The notes beneath the pieces were generated by a model. The model was given only the letters and a program-made list of their open reading frames with translations, was not told where the DNA came from and did not search any database. A stretch of DNA of 64,000 nt from assembly GCA_030248065.1 (NCBI GenBank), contig JASAMV010004329.1, forward strand, positions 161,794 through 225,793, read 5' to 3'. Source of the stretch: Rhynchonema sp. JSB1_4. Lineage: Eukaryota; Nematoda; Chromadorea; Monhysterida; Xyalidae. Each line of letters begins with the position of its first letter. Position 1 is the stretch's first letter. Both the position numbers and the translations under genes were made by a program. Of this stretch, positions 1-13,480 are shown piece after piece.

Positions 1-1480
1 GTTGGAGGAGTAGCCTGTCCAGCCTGCATTTTGTGATGTTAGTTGAGGGACTATCCTGTGTGTTTTGTGACGCCAGCCAGTACTTCTAATGTTGTATTGT
101 GTACAGTCAATCAACACCCTGTCCAATCTGTATTTTATGACGTTAATTGTCGGACTAGCCTGTGCATTTCGTGCCGTTAGTTGTTGGACTAACCAATCCA
201 GCCTGTGCGTTTTGTGTTTAGAGATATTAGTTATGTCTTGTATTGACACTCAAGGGCATCGACGGCGACGCAACGCGTCGACGGAGATCGCCCTTGCCTG
301 TGAGTCTTGCTCGTTTGTCAGGGAACTAGCCTGTATATTTTGTGATGTTAATTGTCGGACTAGCCTGTGCATTTCGTGCCGTTAGTTGTTGGACTAACCA
401 ATCCAGCCTGTGCGTTTTGTGTTTAGAGATATTAGTCATGTCTTGTATTGACACTCAAGGGCATCGACGGCGACGCAACGCGTCGACGGAGATCGCCCTT
501 GCCCGTCAGTCTTGCCCGTTGGTCGGGGGACCAGCCTGTATATTTTTTGACGTTAATTGTCGGACTAGCCTGTGCATTTCGAGCCGTTAGTTGGTGGACT
601 AACCAATCCAGGCTGTGTGTTTAGTGATTAGGCATATTAGTCACGTCATGTATTGACACTCAAGGGCATCGACGGCGACGCAACGCGTCGACGGAGATCG
701 CCCTTGCCCGTCAGTCTTGCCCGTTGGTCGGGGGACCAGCCTGTATATTTTATGACGTTAATTGTCGGACTAGCCTGTGCATTTCGTGCCGTTAGTTGTT
801 GGACTAACCAATCCAGCCTGTGCGTTTTGTGTTTAGAGATATTAGTCATGTCTTGTATTGACACTCAAGGGCATCGACGGCGACGCAACGCGTCGACGGA
901 GATCGCCCTTGCCTGTCAGTCTTGCTCGTTTGTCGGGGGACTAGCCTGTATATTTTGTGATGTTAATTGTCGGACTAGCATGTGCATTTCGTGCCGTTAG
1001 TTGTTGGACTAACCAATCCAGCGTGTGCGTTTTGTGTTTAGAGATATTAGTCATGTCTTGTATTGACACTGAAGGGCATCGACGGCGACGCAACGCGTCG
1101 ACGGAGATCGCCCTTGCCTGTCAGTCTTGCTCGTTTGTCGGGGGACTAGCCTGTATATTTTGTGATGTTAATTGTCGGACTAGCCTGTGCATTTCGTGCC
1201 GTTAGTTGTTGGACTAACCAATCCAGCCTGTGCGTTTTGTGTTTAGAGATATTAGTTATGTCTTGTATTGACACTCAAGGGCATCGACGGCGACGCAACG
1301 CGTCGACGGAGATCGCCCTTGCCCGTTAGCTTTCTCGTTGGTCGGGGGACTAGACTGTATATTTTGTGACGTTAATTGTCGGACTAGGCTGTGCATTTTG
1401 TGCCCTTAGTTGGTGGATTAACCTATCCAGCTCGTGTGTTTTGTGTTTAGAGATATTACTCATGTCCTGTATTTGCGATG
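1..1480. repeat. 205-bp tandem satellite, about seven units
   Basis: The word GGGCATCGACGGCGACGC recurs at 254, 459, 664, 869, 1074 and 1279, an exact spacing of 205 bases. Units differ by few substitutions and no visible indels. Each unit holds an imperfect palindrome of about 40 bases, running from GGGCATCG through GACGC-AA-CGCGTC to GATCGCCC, that could fold as a hairpin. The array enters from the left window edge, so its full length is unknown. Open frames across it are repeat artefacts, because 205 is not a multiple of three. Confidence 0.95.
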
Positions 1481-2090
1481 ACGGAGTACGCGTGACAACT
1501 TTGACGTGTTTGATGGCTGCCCCGCCCGTACTTGTTAGTTGTCGCATCACTGGAGTGTAGGTCGTTGAATTTAGTCGCACAACAGACGGCAAATTTTGTC
1601 ATGCTTGGTCGCACAACTAAGAATGTACATTATCAATTTAGTCGTGCAACCGACAGAAAATGTCGCCACACTTCGTCGGACGATTGGTAACGTGTGTGGC
1701 AGAATCCAGTTCAACAACATACAACAATTCAGCTTCTTGATTTCGTTGCCTTTGATTACAGTACTGTGATGAACAATTATAGTTCAAGACAAAAAGTGGA
1801 AAGGATGTGGTTGTTGCGTGTTGCAAAATGCACGCTTACGACGGCATCGCAACGCGATGACGGAGTACGCGTGACAACTTTGACGTGTTTGATGGCTGCC
1901 CCGCCCGCACTGGGTAGTTGTTGTTGGTTGACTATTGTTTCGCGTGTGCTGCTTCATTTGTGCTTTTGTTTATTATATTTATCTTGTGTACAGTAAAGCA
2001 ACGCACGAGCCACGACGGCATCCATCGCGATGCCGGAGTGCGCGTTCCCATTTGATGTCTTCACAAGACTCGACAAAAGGGTCAAAACTA
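1465..2090. repeat. degenerate satellite-like repeats next to the 205-bp array
   Basis: A block beginning GCGATGACGGAGTACGCGTG and running through a GATGGCTGCCCCGCCCG stretch occurs near 1468-1525 and again near 1849-1906. A shorter relative, GACGGCATCCATCGCGATGC, lies near 2015. Their GACGGCATCGCAACGCGATG core resembles the palindrome of the 205-bp unit, so they look like older, diverged members. No gene is seen here. Confidence 0.6.
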
Positions 2091-3298
2091 GGAAAAAAGT
2101 GCCGGAGGCAGCGCCGTATACCTTGGTTGTGGTGACCACACGTTGTCACTCTGTTTCTGATGATATAATGGGTCAAAACAAGCACCTTGTCCTCTATGCA
2201 GTATTTCCGTCAGTTTCTGATGATATAATGGATCAAAACAAGCACCCTGGCCTTCATACACTTTTTTACACAGTTTCTGATGATACAATGGGTCAAAACA
2301 AGCCTGTTCGTTCACTTTGACGACAACCAAGGTATACGCCGCGCGCTCGCCGGGGAGTTACCACCATTGTTTGTGTCATCAACTGCGAGTTAAATGGGTC
2401 AGCCAATTTTGTTGCCGGTCACAAACACAGTTTTCGAAATGATCAGTGATGTACAAACTGAGTGTCCTAGTCGACCAACCAGTGTCACAGATTTTAGAAC
2501 GCTATGGTTCATTTAAGTTGGCAGTCGTCTAACTTGTGTCATAAATTGCGGAACTTACAGTCGTGGTTCAACCGGTGATAATCTAGTCGTGCAACTAGCG
2601 TCACAAGTTGCTCAACCAAGTGATTCAACTAAGCTAGTGATAATATAGTTGTCCAACTAGTCTCTCAAACTGCGGTACGTGGTGGTGCAACTTGTGATAA
2701 TTGCATAAGTCGTCCATTAACGGCGCGATAGTCTGGTAGTAACAGTAGAACCTAGTGATGGTATCATAGTCGTTCGACCAGTGTTGCGTAGGCGATCGCC
2801 GATCTTGTTCATGGAGGTAATTTGTTTTCAGTTGTGAATTGTGCTCTAGGTTGGACTTTTCGTCAATTTTTGCATTGGATCTTTTCCTGACGTCACATCC
2901 TCACAAGTTTGTCGGTTGTGAAAACTTGATTTTAGTTCCAAATACAAATGCATAAGCTTCCGTGGAAAGTTTGACATGTGGTAACGCGGACCCATTTAAC
3001 TCGCAGTTGATGACACAAACAATGGTGGTAACTCCCCGGCGAGCGCGCGGCGTATACCTTGGTTGTCGTCAAAGTGAACGAACAGGCTTGTTTTGACCCA
3101 TTGTATCATCAGAAACTGTGTAAAAAAGTGTATGAAGGCCAGGGTGCTTGTTTTGATCCATTATATCATCAGAAACTGACGGAAATACTGCATAGAGGAC
3201 AAGGTGCTTGTTTTGACCCATTATATCATCAGAAACAGAGTGACAACGTGTGGTCACCACAACCAAGGTATACGGCGCTGCCTCCGGCACTTTTTTCC
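2091..3298. mobile_element. fold-back DNA element with 310-bp inverted arms, TA target
   Basis: Bases 2091-2400 and 2989-3298 are inverted copies of equal length (310 bp) that appear identical or nearly so over their whole length. The outer ends read GGAAAAAAGTGCCGGAGGC and are flanked by TA on both sides (2089-2090 and 3299-3300), which suits a Tc1/mariner-type TA duplication. Each arm holds three units of about 60 bp built on the word TTTCTGATGATATAATGG. The 588-bp middle shows no coding potential, so the element is non-autonomous. Confidence 0.85.
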
Positions 3299-3300
3299 TA

Positions 3301-4366
3301 GTGTGATTATCCAAGCGAATTGGGGCAACGGCTAAATTGGCGTTTTTCGGCTATCACTAGAACAACTAATATTTTAACGCATGTTTCTCCCAACGACAGA
3401 ACTGGTGGGCCCGAATAACCGCGGTGGGCAAGGGTGCCAAAGTGGTGCAGCTTTGGTCTCGATGATTTTATGAGCGGCAATGACAAATGAGCTAAACACC
3501 ATGCGGCAGTGTGCAACTATACACGAGGTTACGGTAGTGGGTGCACACATGTGTGAGCCGTTAACACAACAAAGTGTGCCGTGCGCCGCAGCACGACACA
3601 AAAGATCGCGGCTTGTACAAACATGTTGATAGCACGCAGTTCAGAGTCGCAAAAGCACTCGACCACACACCCAATGCAAGTCCCACATTGCGAACCTTCT
3701 GCGAGTGAAATGACTTGCGCAGAGACGTACTGTCCATTTAACGTATGGTCGTTACATAATGATTCTCCAATTGATTCTTGAAAAAAGGTGCAACATTTTA
3801 TCAAACCTGCACAAAAAGATGGCCAAGTAATGTGATGCCGCCAAATATATTCCTTGCAAAAAGTGTAAAGGTTGACGCACTTAATCGAATATCATACAGT
3901 AGTGCGGGTCCAAAAAAAACAAGGAAAGGCAGAAGGTACAAAACTATGCATTACAATGTGCTTACGGTCAACCAGAACCAGTTCAGTGCACAATCTGTGG
4001 TGGTGGTACAATGGTGGTATAGGGTTGAACGTAACAATCACAGCGAGTCTTGATATCGTATAACAAATCCAGGACCGAAATAATCAATTATCATGTTAAA
4101 ATTGAAAAAAGTCCATGCCACATCGAAAAAATTTAGAAATATCAAGAAAATGACAATAAATGATGAATTTTCAATACAATTCAAGTCGGTAAGTAGAAAA
4201 TATGAGAAAAATAAATGTTTTAGTATTCCAAGTGTTCGGTAAGAAAATAACAAATGCTAACCGTTAGGAAAGAAGCAATTGAGGGTAAATTAAGTTTTCA
4301 GGGTTTGGTCGGTGTGCGGTAAACTAAAATGCAAGGTTAGTGATTTCAATCAAAATCAATGCAGAT
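3301..4366. other. no gene seen
   Basis: Only short unsupported frames occur. I see no family homology, no splice-consistent exons and no clear repeat. The sequence becomes AT-rich after about 4040. Confidence 0.5.
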
Positions 4367-4731
4367 CAGTGGTGTCTTGGGGGGGGTTACCCCCCTGGTA
4401 TGGGGTATGGGAAATCGGCCGGGGGCATGGGGTATGGGAAATTTTTCACTTTTGGAACAAGCACCCCTAAGAAATGACTTTTTGACCCCGAGAAGCACCA
4501 AAATTGACCATTTTTCGTCCAAAAATGTCAAAAGTCGCTTGCTGTCGCAAGAAAACTCTTTTTTAAGCCCTTTTAGACCATCTTTTGGCACTTTTAGAAG
4601 ATTTTTGGGGTCATTTTTTCAAACCCCCCCCCGTGGTATGGAAAATTTTTGATTTTTGGGGGCATGTATGGGAAATTTCCCGAAAATTGGGCTGGGTATG
4701 GGAAAATTTCGATTTCTCAACGACACCACTG
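4367..4731. mobile_element. hAT-like MITE, TIR CAGTGGTGTC, 8-bp TSD
   Basis: The 365-bp element starts CAGTGGTGTC and ends GACACCACTG. It is flanked by an exact 8-bp duplication ATGCAGAT (4359-4366 and 4732-4739). An 8-bp duplication with CAGTG-like ends is typical of the hAT superfamily. The interior repeats the word GGTATGGGAAAT next to runs of G or C at both ends. No transposase is encoded. Confidence 0.9.
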
Positions 4732-4739
4732 ATGCAGAT

Positions 4740-5937
4740 AATAATATATTGTTTGCTAAAAACCACTGAACCATTATGTGACGCGCATCGTTTTTACAGA
4801 ACCCATGACAAAAATCACATCAACCAAAGTTTTCTTAGACGGTGGACAGATGAATAAAACCCGTTGTTAGCGACCAAAGCTTATACAGCAGCTAGCAAAG
4901 AGAACGGTTACATACACTTACGTGCTGTTGATATCACAAATATCTGAACGTACAAAAATTGATCATCAAACAAACAAGATTGCATTTATCAATGAAGAGC
5001 TGTCGAAGATTCGATGAGAGAGATTAGCTCCAAGACAGCATGAGGAACACACAGCACGGTGAGGAACGAAAAAACTGATGAGCCGAGATTAATGACAGGA
5101 GCGACCGTGCTTGATGGAGAACAACAGCTATGATTGGGTCAGAATAATTCAAACAATGATCTATGTATGATTGATAGTACCTTGACAAATTTTGTTGGCC
5201 AACGATCCTACTCTGGCAACATTGTTCTGTCACATTGGACACCCAAAAAGCAGCATACAGTAGGTAACTTCGGTTATTACGTGACTCGTTCGCGACGAAG
5301 AAGGTAGAACACAATAATGTGAGAAATGAAGTTTATGAGTGTCACTAGAAACAAATGATTATCCCATACGCCATGCAGGTGTCGTCAGATAGAAAGAGGA
5401 ATCAACCCGAACAATTGTAAGCCAAGCGATTGTTGTCGATTGGGGCGCACAGAAACAACAGGACCGAATAACCCAGCGGGCGAGAGTTAGGGCGATTTGT
5501 CCACAACAGAAACACGGCGTACCGATCCGATCACATATGTACAGACGCGGTGTACTGCACGCCTCGAGACGCAAAATTCCAGCGTGAGGGACGATACTGC
5601 AATGTGAAATGTGTGCTGGTTTTTGACTGGCTTGAACAATGAGTGAGCGTGCGCCAGATTATCGTCAATGCCAATGCATGAGATCAGATCATGGCAAAAT
5701 TGGGCCTGATGACCGACGTTGTTGAAGAAGTATGAGCGCGTTTCACTCACTGCAAACCCGCCGAGATGTACGGTGTTTTCATGCAACCACAAAACGCTGG
5801 ACTTTTCAACTTTTTGCGGAGGCAGAACTTGTCAGTTTTGTGTGTCGTAGTTTTTGATACGAATCACGCACTAATGTTGAATAGCGTAAAACTTGTTCAG
5901 CAGGAACAGAGGGGCAACTCGCACGCAGTGCGCCAAC
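4740..5937. other. no gene seen
   Basis: No coding homology, RNA gene or clear repeat was recognised. The 3-prime end of the minus-strand PLXDC gene may reach into the right part of this stretch. Confidence 0.45.
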
Positions 5938-5967
5938 TCAAACGCACAAAAAACCGGTCAATCTGAA
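5938..5967 (-). CDS. candidate terminal exon of the PLXDC gene
   Basis: After the 6455-6597 exon, the next acceptor on the minus strand is the GCCGCAG before 5967. Reading in the required phase gives nine codons ending in TGA at 5938-5940. The pyrimidine tract is weak and the tail has no family homology, so this is only the simplest way to close the frame. Confidence 0.25.
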   Translation of the reverse strand, partial: FRLTGFLCV

Positions 5968-6017
5968 CTGCGGCGCCCGACAGAAGTTGTTACGGCCCCA
6001 ATCAACGTAACGTACCC

Positions 6018-6448
6018 TATACTTGCGTATTTTTCCGCAAAATATATTTTTGGAAAAAAAAACCGTTTTTTTTCCGGAAAAAAAACCGTTTTTTTTCCAA
6101 ATATTTTTCCAGTACTTAAGGATACCCATGGTCCAAAAACGCCTATTTTGGAGAAAATTTTGTCGGGAAATGGCCTGAACTAGGCTAAAAATGCACTTGG
6201 AGATTAAAAAGTGCTAATTTTGAACTGTTTAGCACCGATTTACATCGGTTTTGACAACATCCTTTCGCAACCTTTGGTAATATTTCGGAAATTTTTGGAA
6301 AAAAAACCGTTTTTTTTCCAAAAGTTGCCGCTTGGAAAAATTTCCGGAAAAATAAAAACGTATTTTTCCGGGCCTCGGAAAAAAAACGGTTTTTTTTCGG
6401 TTTTTTTTCCGGAAAAAAAAACGGTTTTTTTTCCGGCCCGCAAGTATA
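6018..6448. mobile_element. MITE with TIR TATACTTGCG, 8-bp TSD at a splice donor
   Basis: The 431-bp element starts TATACTTGCG, ends CGCAAGTATA, and is flanked by ACGTACCC (6010-6017 and 6449-6456). The interior is full of AAAAAACCG / CGGTTTTTT words. On the minus strand the duplication reads GGGTACGT and contains the 5-prime splice site of the PLXDC exon ending at 6455. It belongs to the same family as 7207-7585. Confidence 0.88.
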
Positions 6449-6454
6449 ACGTAC

Positions 6455-9975
<3,521 letters not shown>

Positions 9976-10119
9976 CTGAAAGTGTGCGATAAAATACATG
10001 ACGAATATTTCATACAAATATGCAAAACCAAAAAGCAAAACGAATAGCACGTATGGCTCTCAGACCCTGGTTGAGTCGAAAAAGGAGTGTGTAGCAGTGT
10101 TTTATTTAGTTCTTATAAA

Positions 10120-10954
10120 CAGTGTTGGAGGCATAGTAGTGGCTGGAGGGGGTTGGGGGGGGTTACCCCCCCCCTCTCAGTACTTACCCACCACAAAACC
10201 CGAGGGGGGGGGGGGGGGTTGGGGGGGGCGTTGAGTACTTACCTCTCACAACTCCAAATCATACCTCTCACAAGCAATTTTATACCTTTTTAAGGCAAAA
10301 ATCGGTGTTTTTCGACCTTATTTTCGCAAAAATCGCGCGCTCCGCGCGCAAACCCACCCATAATACCTACTTTTAGGCGATTTTCGGCGAAAATTTTGAA
10401 AAAGTACTATTTTTACCTCAATTTTTGGCCAAAATTGTATCACAAAAACGGTGTTTTTTCGCCTTTTTGGGTGACCAAAATCATACCTCTCACGCTTCCG
10501 GTCCCAACCCCGCATCATACTTACCTCCCACACATGGGCCTGCTACTACACTGGTTGGAGGTGGGGGGGTTTGGGGGGTAGCCCCCCAGTACAGTAGGTA
10601 TCCCCCCTCGCCTGGTACAGTAGGTATCCCCCCCGATGTTTGGCATGGTACAGTAGGTATCCCCCCGATTTTCACCCCGGTACAGTAGGTATCCCCCCCC
10701 ATTTTGCTCCAAAAGTGCCATTTTTTGACCAAAATTAGTGTTAAATCAGTGGTTTTTACCTCAAATTACCCCAAATACTACGGTTTCACACGATTCCACA
10801 CATAATAAACACATTAAAAATGCTTACCCCACAACCTAACCTCCCCCCTAGGTACATAACCCCCAGACCATCGGCTCTGGTACAGTAGGTATCCCCCCTC
10901 GCCGAGCGCGGTACAGTAGGTATCCCCCCTCCGTCCAGAGTACCTCCAACACTG
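10120..10954. mobile_element. hAT-like MITE, TIR CAGTGTTGGAGG, hosts a nested MITE
   Basis: Ends are CAGTGTTGGAGG and CCTCCAACACTG, with the exact 8-bp duplication CTTATAAA (10112-10119 and 10955-10962). Both subterminal regions carry the word GGTACAGTAGGTATCCCCC in the same orientation, four copies on the left and two on the right. A second element is nested at 10132-10553, directly inside the left terminal repeat. Relatives occur at 17566-18980 and 25492-26295. Confidence 0.93.
10132..10553. mobile_element. nested hAT-like MITE, ends CATAGTAGTGGCTGG / CTACTACACTG
   Basis: The 422-bp element is flanked by an exact 8-bp duplication GTTGGAGG (10124-10131 and 10554-10561), which is part of the terminal repeat of its host. 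Its subterminal word is TACCTCTCACA with AGTACTTACC. Its core has the AAAATCGCGCGCTCCGCGCG palindrome. Relatives are at 17904-18438 and 27177-27571. Confidence 0.92.
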
Positions 10955-10962
10955 CTTATAAA

Positions 10963-11428
10963 TGTGAGCAAGATTTATAATATTAATATATTAATATTAT
11001 GTGTAATATTAAATAGGATTAATATTAAATATAATATTTATTTATAACATTAGAAACCAAATTGAACTGGTACAAGTACACAACCAAAAAACCAACATCC
11101 GCCATCGACATTCGACGTGAACGAGATAAGAAGCACCGGAACAGCTGCCAACCAACGGTACGGATGCTGCATACCGTGTTTGGTATTGGATGCGATTTTT
11201 ATGGACCAGACGGTGAATGCGGCCTAAAACTCAGCCGGACGAGACGAGGGCCGTCGTTTGTGTCACACAATAACCAGATTGCACACTGCAAATTCAAAAC
11301 CGTTCATTAGTAGTGCTTTAATATATTGTGGCGAGGATAAGACAAAGTAACGGTTTCTGCCTTCAGCCATTCAGCTGTGGGGCACCCGAAAACAGGATAA
11401 GCCCTGGGATTGGCTGCTCAGGGCTTGG
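10963..11428. other. no gene seen
   Basis: AT-rich short repeats (TAATATTAA-like) lie at 10975-11045. The open frames beyond them have no recognisable homology. Confidence 0.45.
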
Positions 11429-11877
11429 CAGTGCTGTGGCTGGGGGTCACCGAAAGCAAAGTACAGTATCCCCCCTCGGCCTCGCCGGTACGGTATGTGG
11501 CCCCCCGCGCTGAGGTATGGTATCTCCCCCTCTCTGGTGTCTGGTACGATATCTCCCCCGCCAATTTTTCCAACATTTCACTCAAAAATTCGCTTGCTTG
11601 GTCCAAAATGGCTAAAAACGGGTCAAAAGTATAGTTGCGGAATGCGGATGGAAAAGAACCGGTTTTCTTTTCGTGAAAAAAAAACTGAAAAAACCGGGTC
11701 AATTTTTTTGGACCGCCGAAAATAAATTTCCGACTTCCGTGAAAAAAACGGGCAAAATTTTTACCAACTTTTGACCAAAAGTTACGTTTTGGACCCTCAT
11801 TTTTCAACAATCTGAAAGTTCATCAATGCAGAAGTGTCATCTGGACTCCGGAAAAACGTCCGGACCGGACTTGGGAC
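11429..11877. mobile_element. partial hAT-like element, left end CAGTGCTGTGGCTGG
   Basis: A CAGTG-type end at 11429 is followed by words such as GGTACGGTATGTGGCCCCC and GGTACGATATCTCCCCC. That is the same plan (short word plus C run) as the complete elements nearby. No matching right end was found. A right end of the same family (CAGCCACAGCACTG) occurs at 19539. Confidence 0.55.
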
Positions 11878-11914
11878 CACTGTAGTGGCTGGGGGGGATT
11901 CCCCCCCTAAGGGG

Positions 11915-12739
11915 CAGTGTGGTGGCAGGCCAATCGACCCAAGATACCCCAGGGGGGGAAGGTTTCGGAGTTACTCGAGATACCCCCCAGAGGCTACCCA
12001 AGATACCCCTATAGTCCGTCAAAAGGCGAAAAAAGGCCGTTTTTTGCATGCAATTTTACTGCAAATTTGGCCCAAAAGTGGGTACTTTTTGACATTTTTG
12101 CCGAAAATTGGCCTAAAATGACCATTTTTGGGTGCTTGCGCGCGGAGCGCGCGATTTTTAGGGGTTCCGAGGTCGAAAAACACCTATTTTTGCCTTTGAA
12201 AACATAAATCTACTTACTCGAGATACCCTCTGGGCTGGGGTGGGCTCGAGATAGATACCCTTCCCCCCATCCCCCCCCCTAAGGGTTGACTCGAGATAGA
12301 TACCCCTTAGGGGGGGAATCCCCCCCCCCATCCCCCCCCAGCCAGTGTAGTTCCTGGTCCGGAGGGGGAACAGACGTACCCTCCACTATTTTCGGAGGGG
12401 GAACAGACGTACCTACCTGGGGGGGGGGGACGGGGTGGGAAGTCCCAACTTGGGGGGGGACGGAAAAAAGTCATTTTTTGAGGTCGAAAAATTGGACTAT
12501 TTTTGCCTTCTTTTACGAAAAATCCCCCATAAAAAGGGTATTTTGCTTTTTTTGGGGTCCCCCCAAATTTCCCTTTTTTGGCCAAAAATCCCTTTTCCCC
12601 AAATTTCCCCCTTTAGAAAAAAAGGGGGGCCAACACGCCCCGGGGGGGGGCGGGGCGCCAGGGGGAACAGCCGTACCCGTGGGGGGGGGTCCCCCCCTCC
12701 CCCCCCCCAGGAACTACACTGCCCCCAGCCACTACAGTG
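11915..12739. mobile_element. nested hAT-like MITE, TSD CTAAGGGG
   Basis: It starts CAGTGTGGTGGCAGGCC and ends CCAGCCACTACAGTG, flanked by exact CTAAGGGG (11907-11914 and 12740-12747). It is the inverse orientation of its host at 11878-13085. Its core contains the GCGCGCGGAGCGCGCG palindrome. It hosts a third element at 12343-12721. Confidence 0.9.
12343..12721. mobile_element. third-level nested hAT-like MITE, TIR CAGTGTAGTTCCTGG
   Basis: Ends are CAGTGTAGTTCCTGG and CCAGGAACTACACTG, with exact duplication CCCCCAGC (12335-12342 and 12722-12729). The subterminal word is GGGGGAACAGACGTACC, and long G and C runs flank it. A relative at 25706-26098 is inserted in a different host. Confidence 0.93.
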
Positions 12740-13085
12740 CTAAGGGGTATGGATGGGGGGGAAGGGTATCTATCTCGAGCCGACCCCAAAGGGTATCTCG
12801 AGTAAGTAGATTTATGGTTTTCAAAGGCAAAAATAGGTGTTTTTCGACCTCGGGACCCCAAAAAATCGCGCGCAAACACCCAAAAAATGGTCATTTTAGG
12901 CCAGTTTTCGGCAAACCCATTTTTAGGCCAATTTTGCAGTAAAATTGCATGCAAAAAACGGCCTTTTTTCGCCTTTTGACGGACCATAGGGGTATCTTGG
13001 GTAGCCTCTGGGGGGTATCTCGAGTAAGTCCGAAACCTTCCCCCCCCCTAGGGTATCTTGGGTCGATTGGCCTGCCACCACACTG

Positions 13086-13480
13086 GACTTTTGGCTTCCG
13101 GCCGGGCCGGCGATTTTTTGTCAGTCGGGCCAAAAGATTGCGCTTCGCGCAGAGTATTTGTACTTTTTTGTGGGACCGGGACCGGACCCAAACCCAAAGG
13201 GACCCGATTCACCGAATCCGAATCACAAAAACACAACCCGAGAAAATTTTGCAATTTTGGCTTTTTTGGACCATTTTTTCCTTTGATCCCAAAATCGGGC
13301 CAGGCCGGTCCGGTCGGACCTTAGGCTCGGGCCGGAGTTTCGAATAGTGGTGGTGGTGGTCGGGCCGCGGTTCAATCCTAGTCTCTGGCCGGCCCGAACA
13401 CAAGAAATCCCGCCACACTGGCCAGGGTCTGTCTTTTTCTCTGGAATTGTCTTGCGGAGGAGCAGCAGCAAAATCAGTAA
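13086..13480. repeat. CCGG-rich repetitive stretch
   Basis: The words GGCCGGGCCGG, GGGACCGGGACCGG and GGCCAGGCCGGTCCGG recur, together with a short (TGG)n run. Similar GGCCCGGCCCGG sequence surrounds the element at 43604-44087, so this is probably part of another dispersed repeat. No ends were defined. Confidence 0.4.

Larger units (their letters stand above)
11878..13085. mobile_element. hAT-like MITE hosting an inverted copy of its own family
   Basis: The left end is CACTGTAGTGGCTGGGGG and the right end is CCTGCCACCACACTG. Subterminal words are ACTCGAGATACCC and CCAAGATACCCC. An inverted member of the same family (11915-12739) is inserted near the left end. No clean 8-bp duplication flanks this outermost copy, so its exact borders are less sure than those of its guests. 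Confidence 0.75.

Noticed and set aside
89..1205. Repeated open frames with a shared cysteine-rich translation
   Set aside because: They are read-throughs of the 205-bp satellite. The same translation recurs only because the units are near-identical, and the opposite strand gives similar frames.
1..1480. CRISPR-like array
   Set aside because: The units are contiguous 205-bp monomers with no unique spacers, in a eukaryotic context.
2088..3314. Identical 80-codon frames on opposite strands
   Set aside because: They are the two arms of the fold-back element. The apparent protein is the translated 60-bp subrepeat.
11870..13093. A target duplication for the outermost element at 11878-13085
   Set aside because: CTTGGGAC on the left and GACTTTTG on the right do not match in register, so no duplication is claimed.
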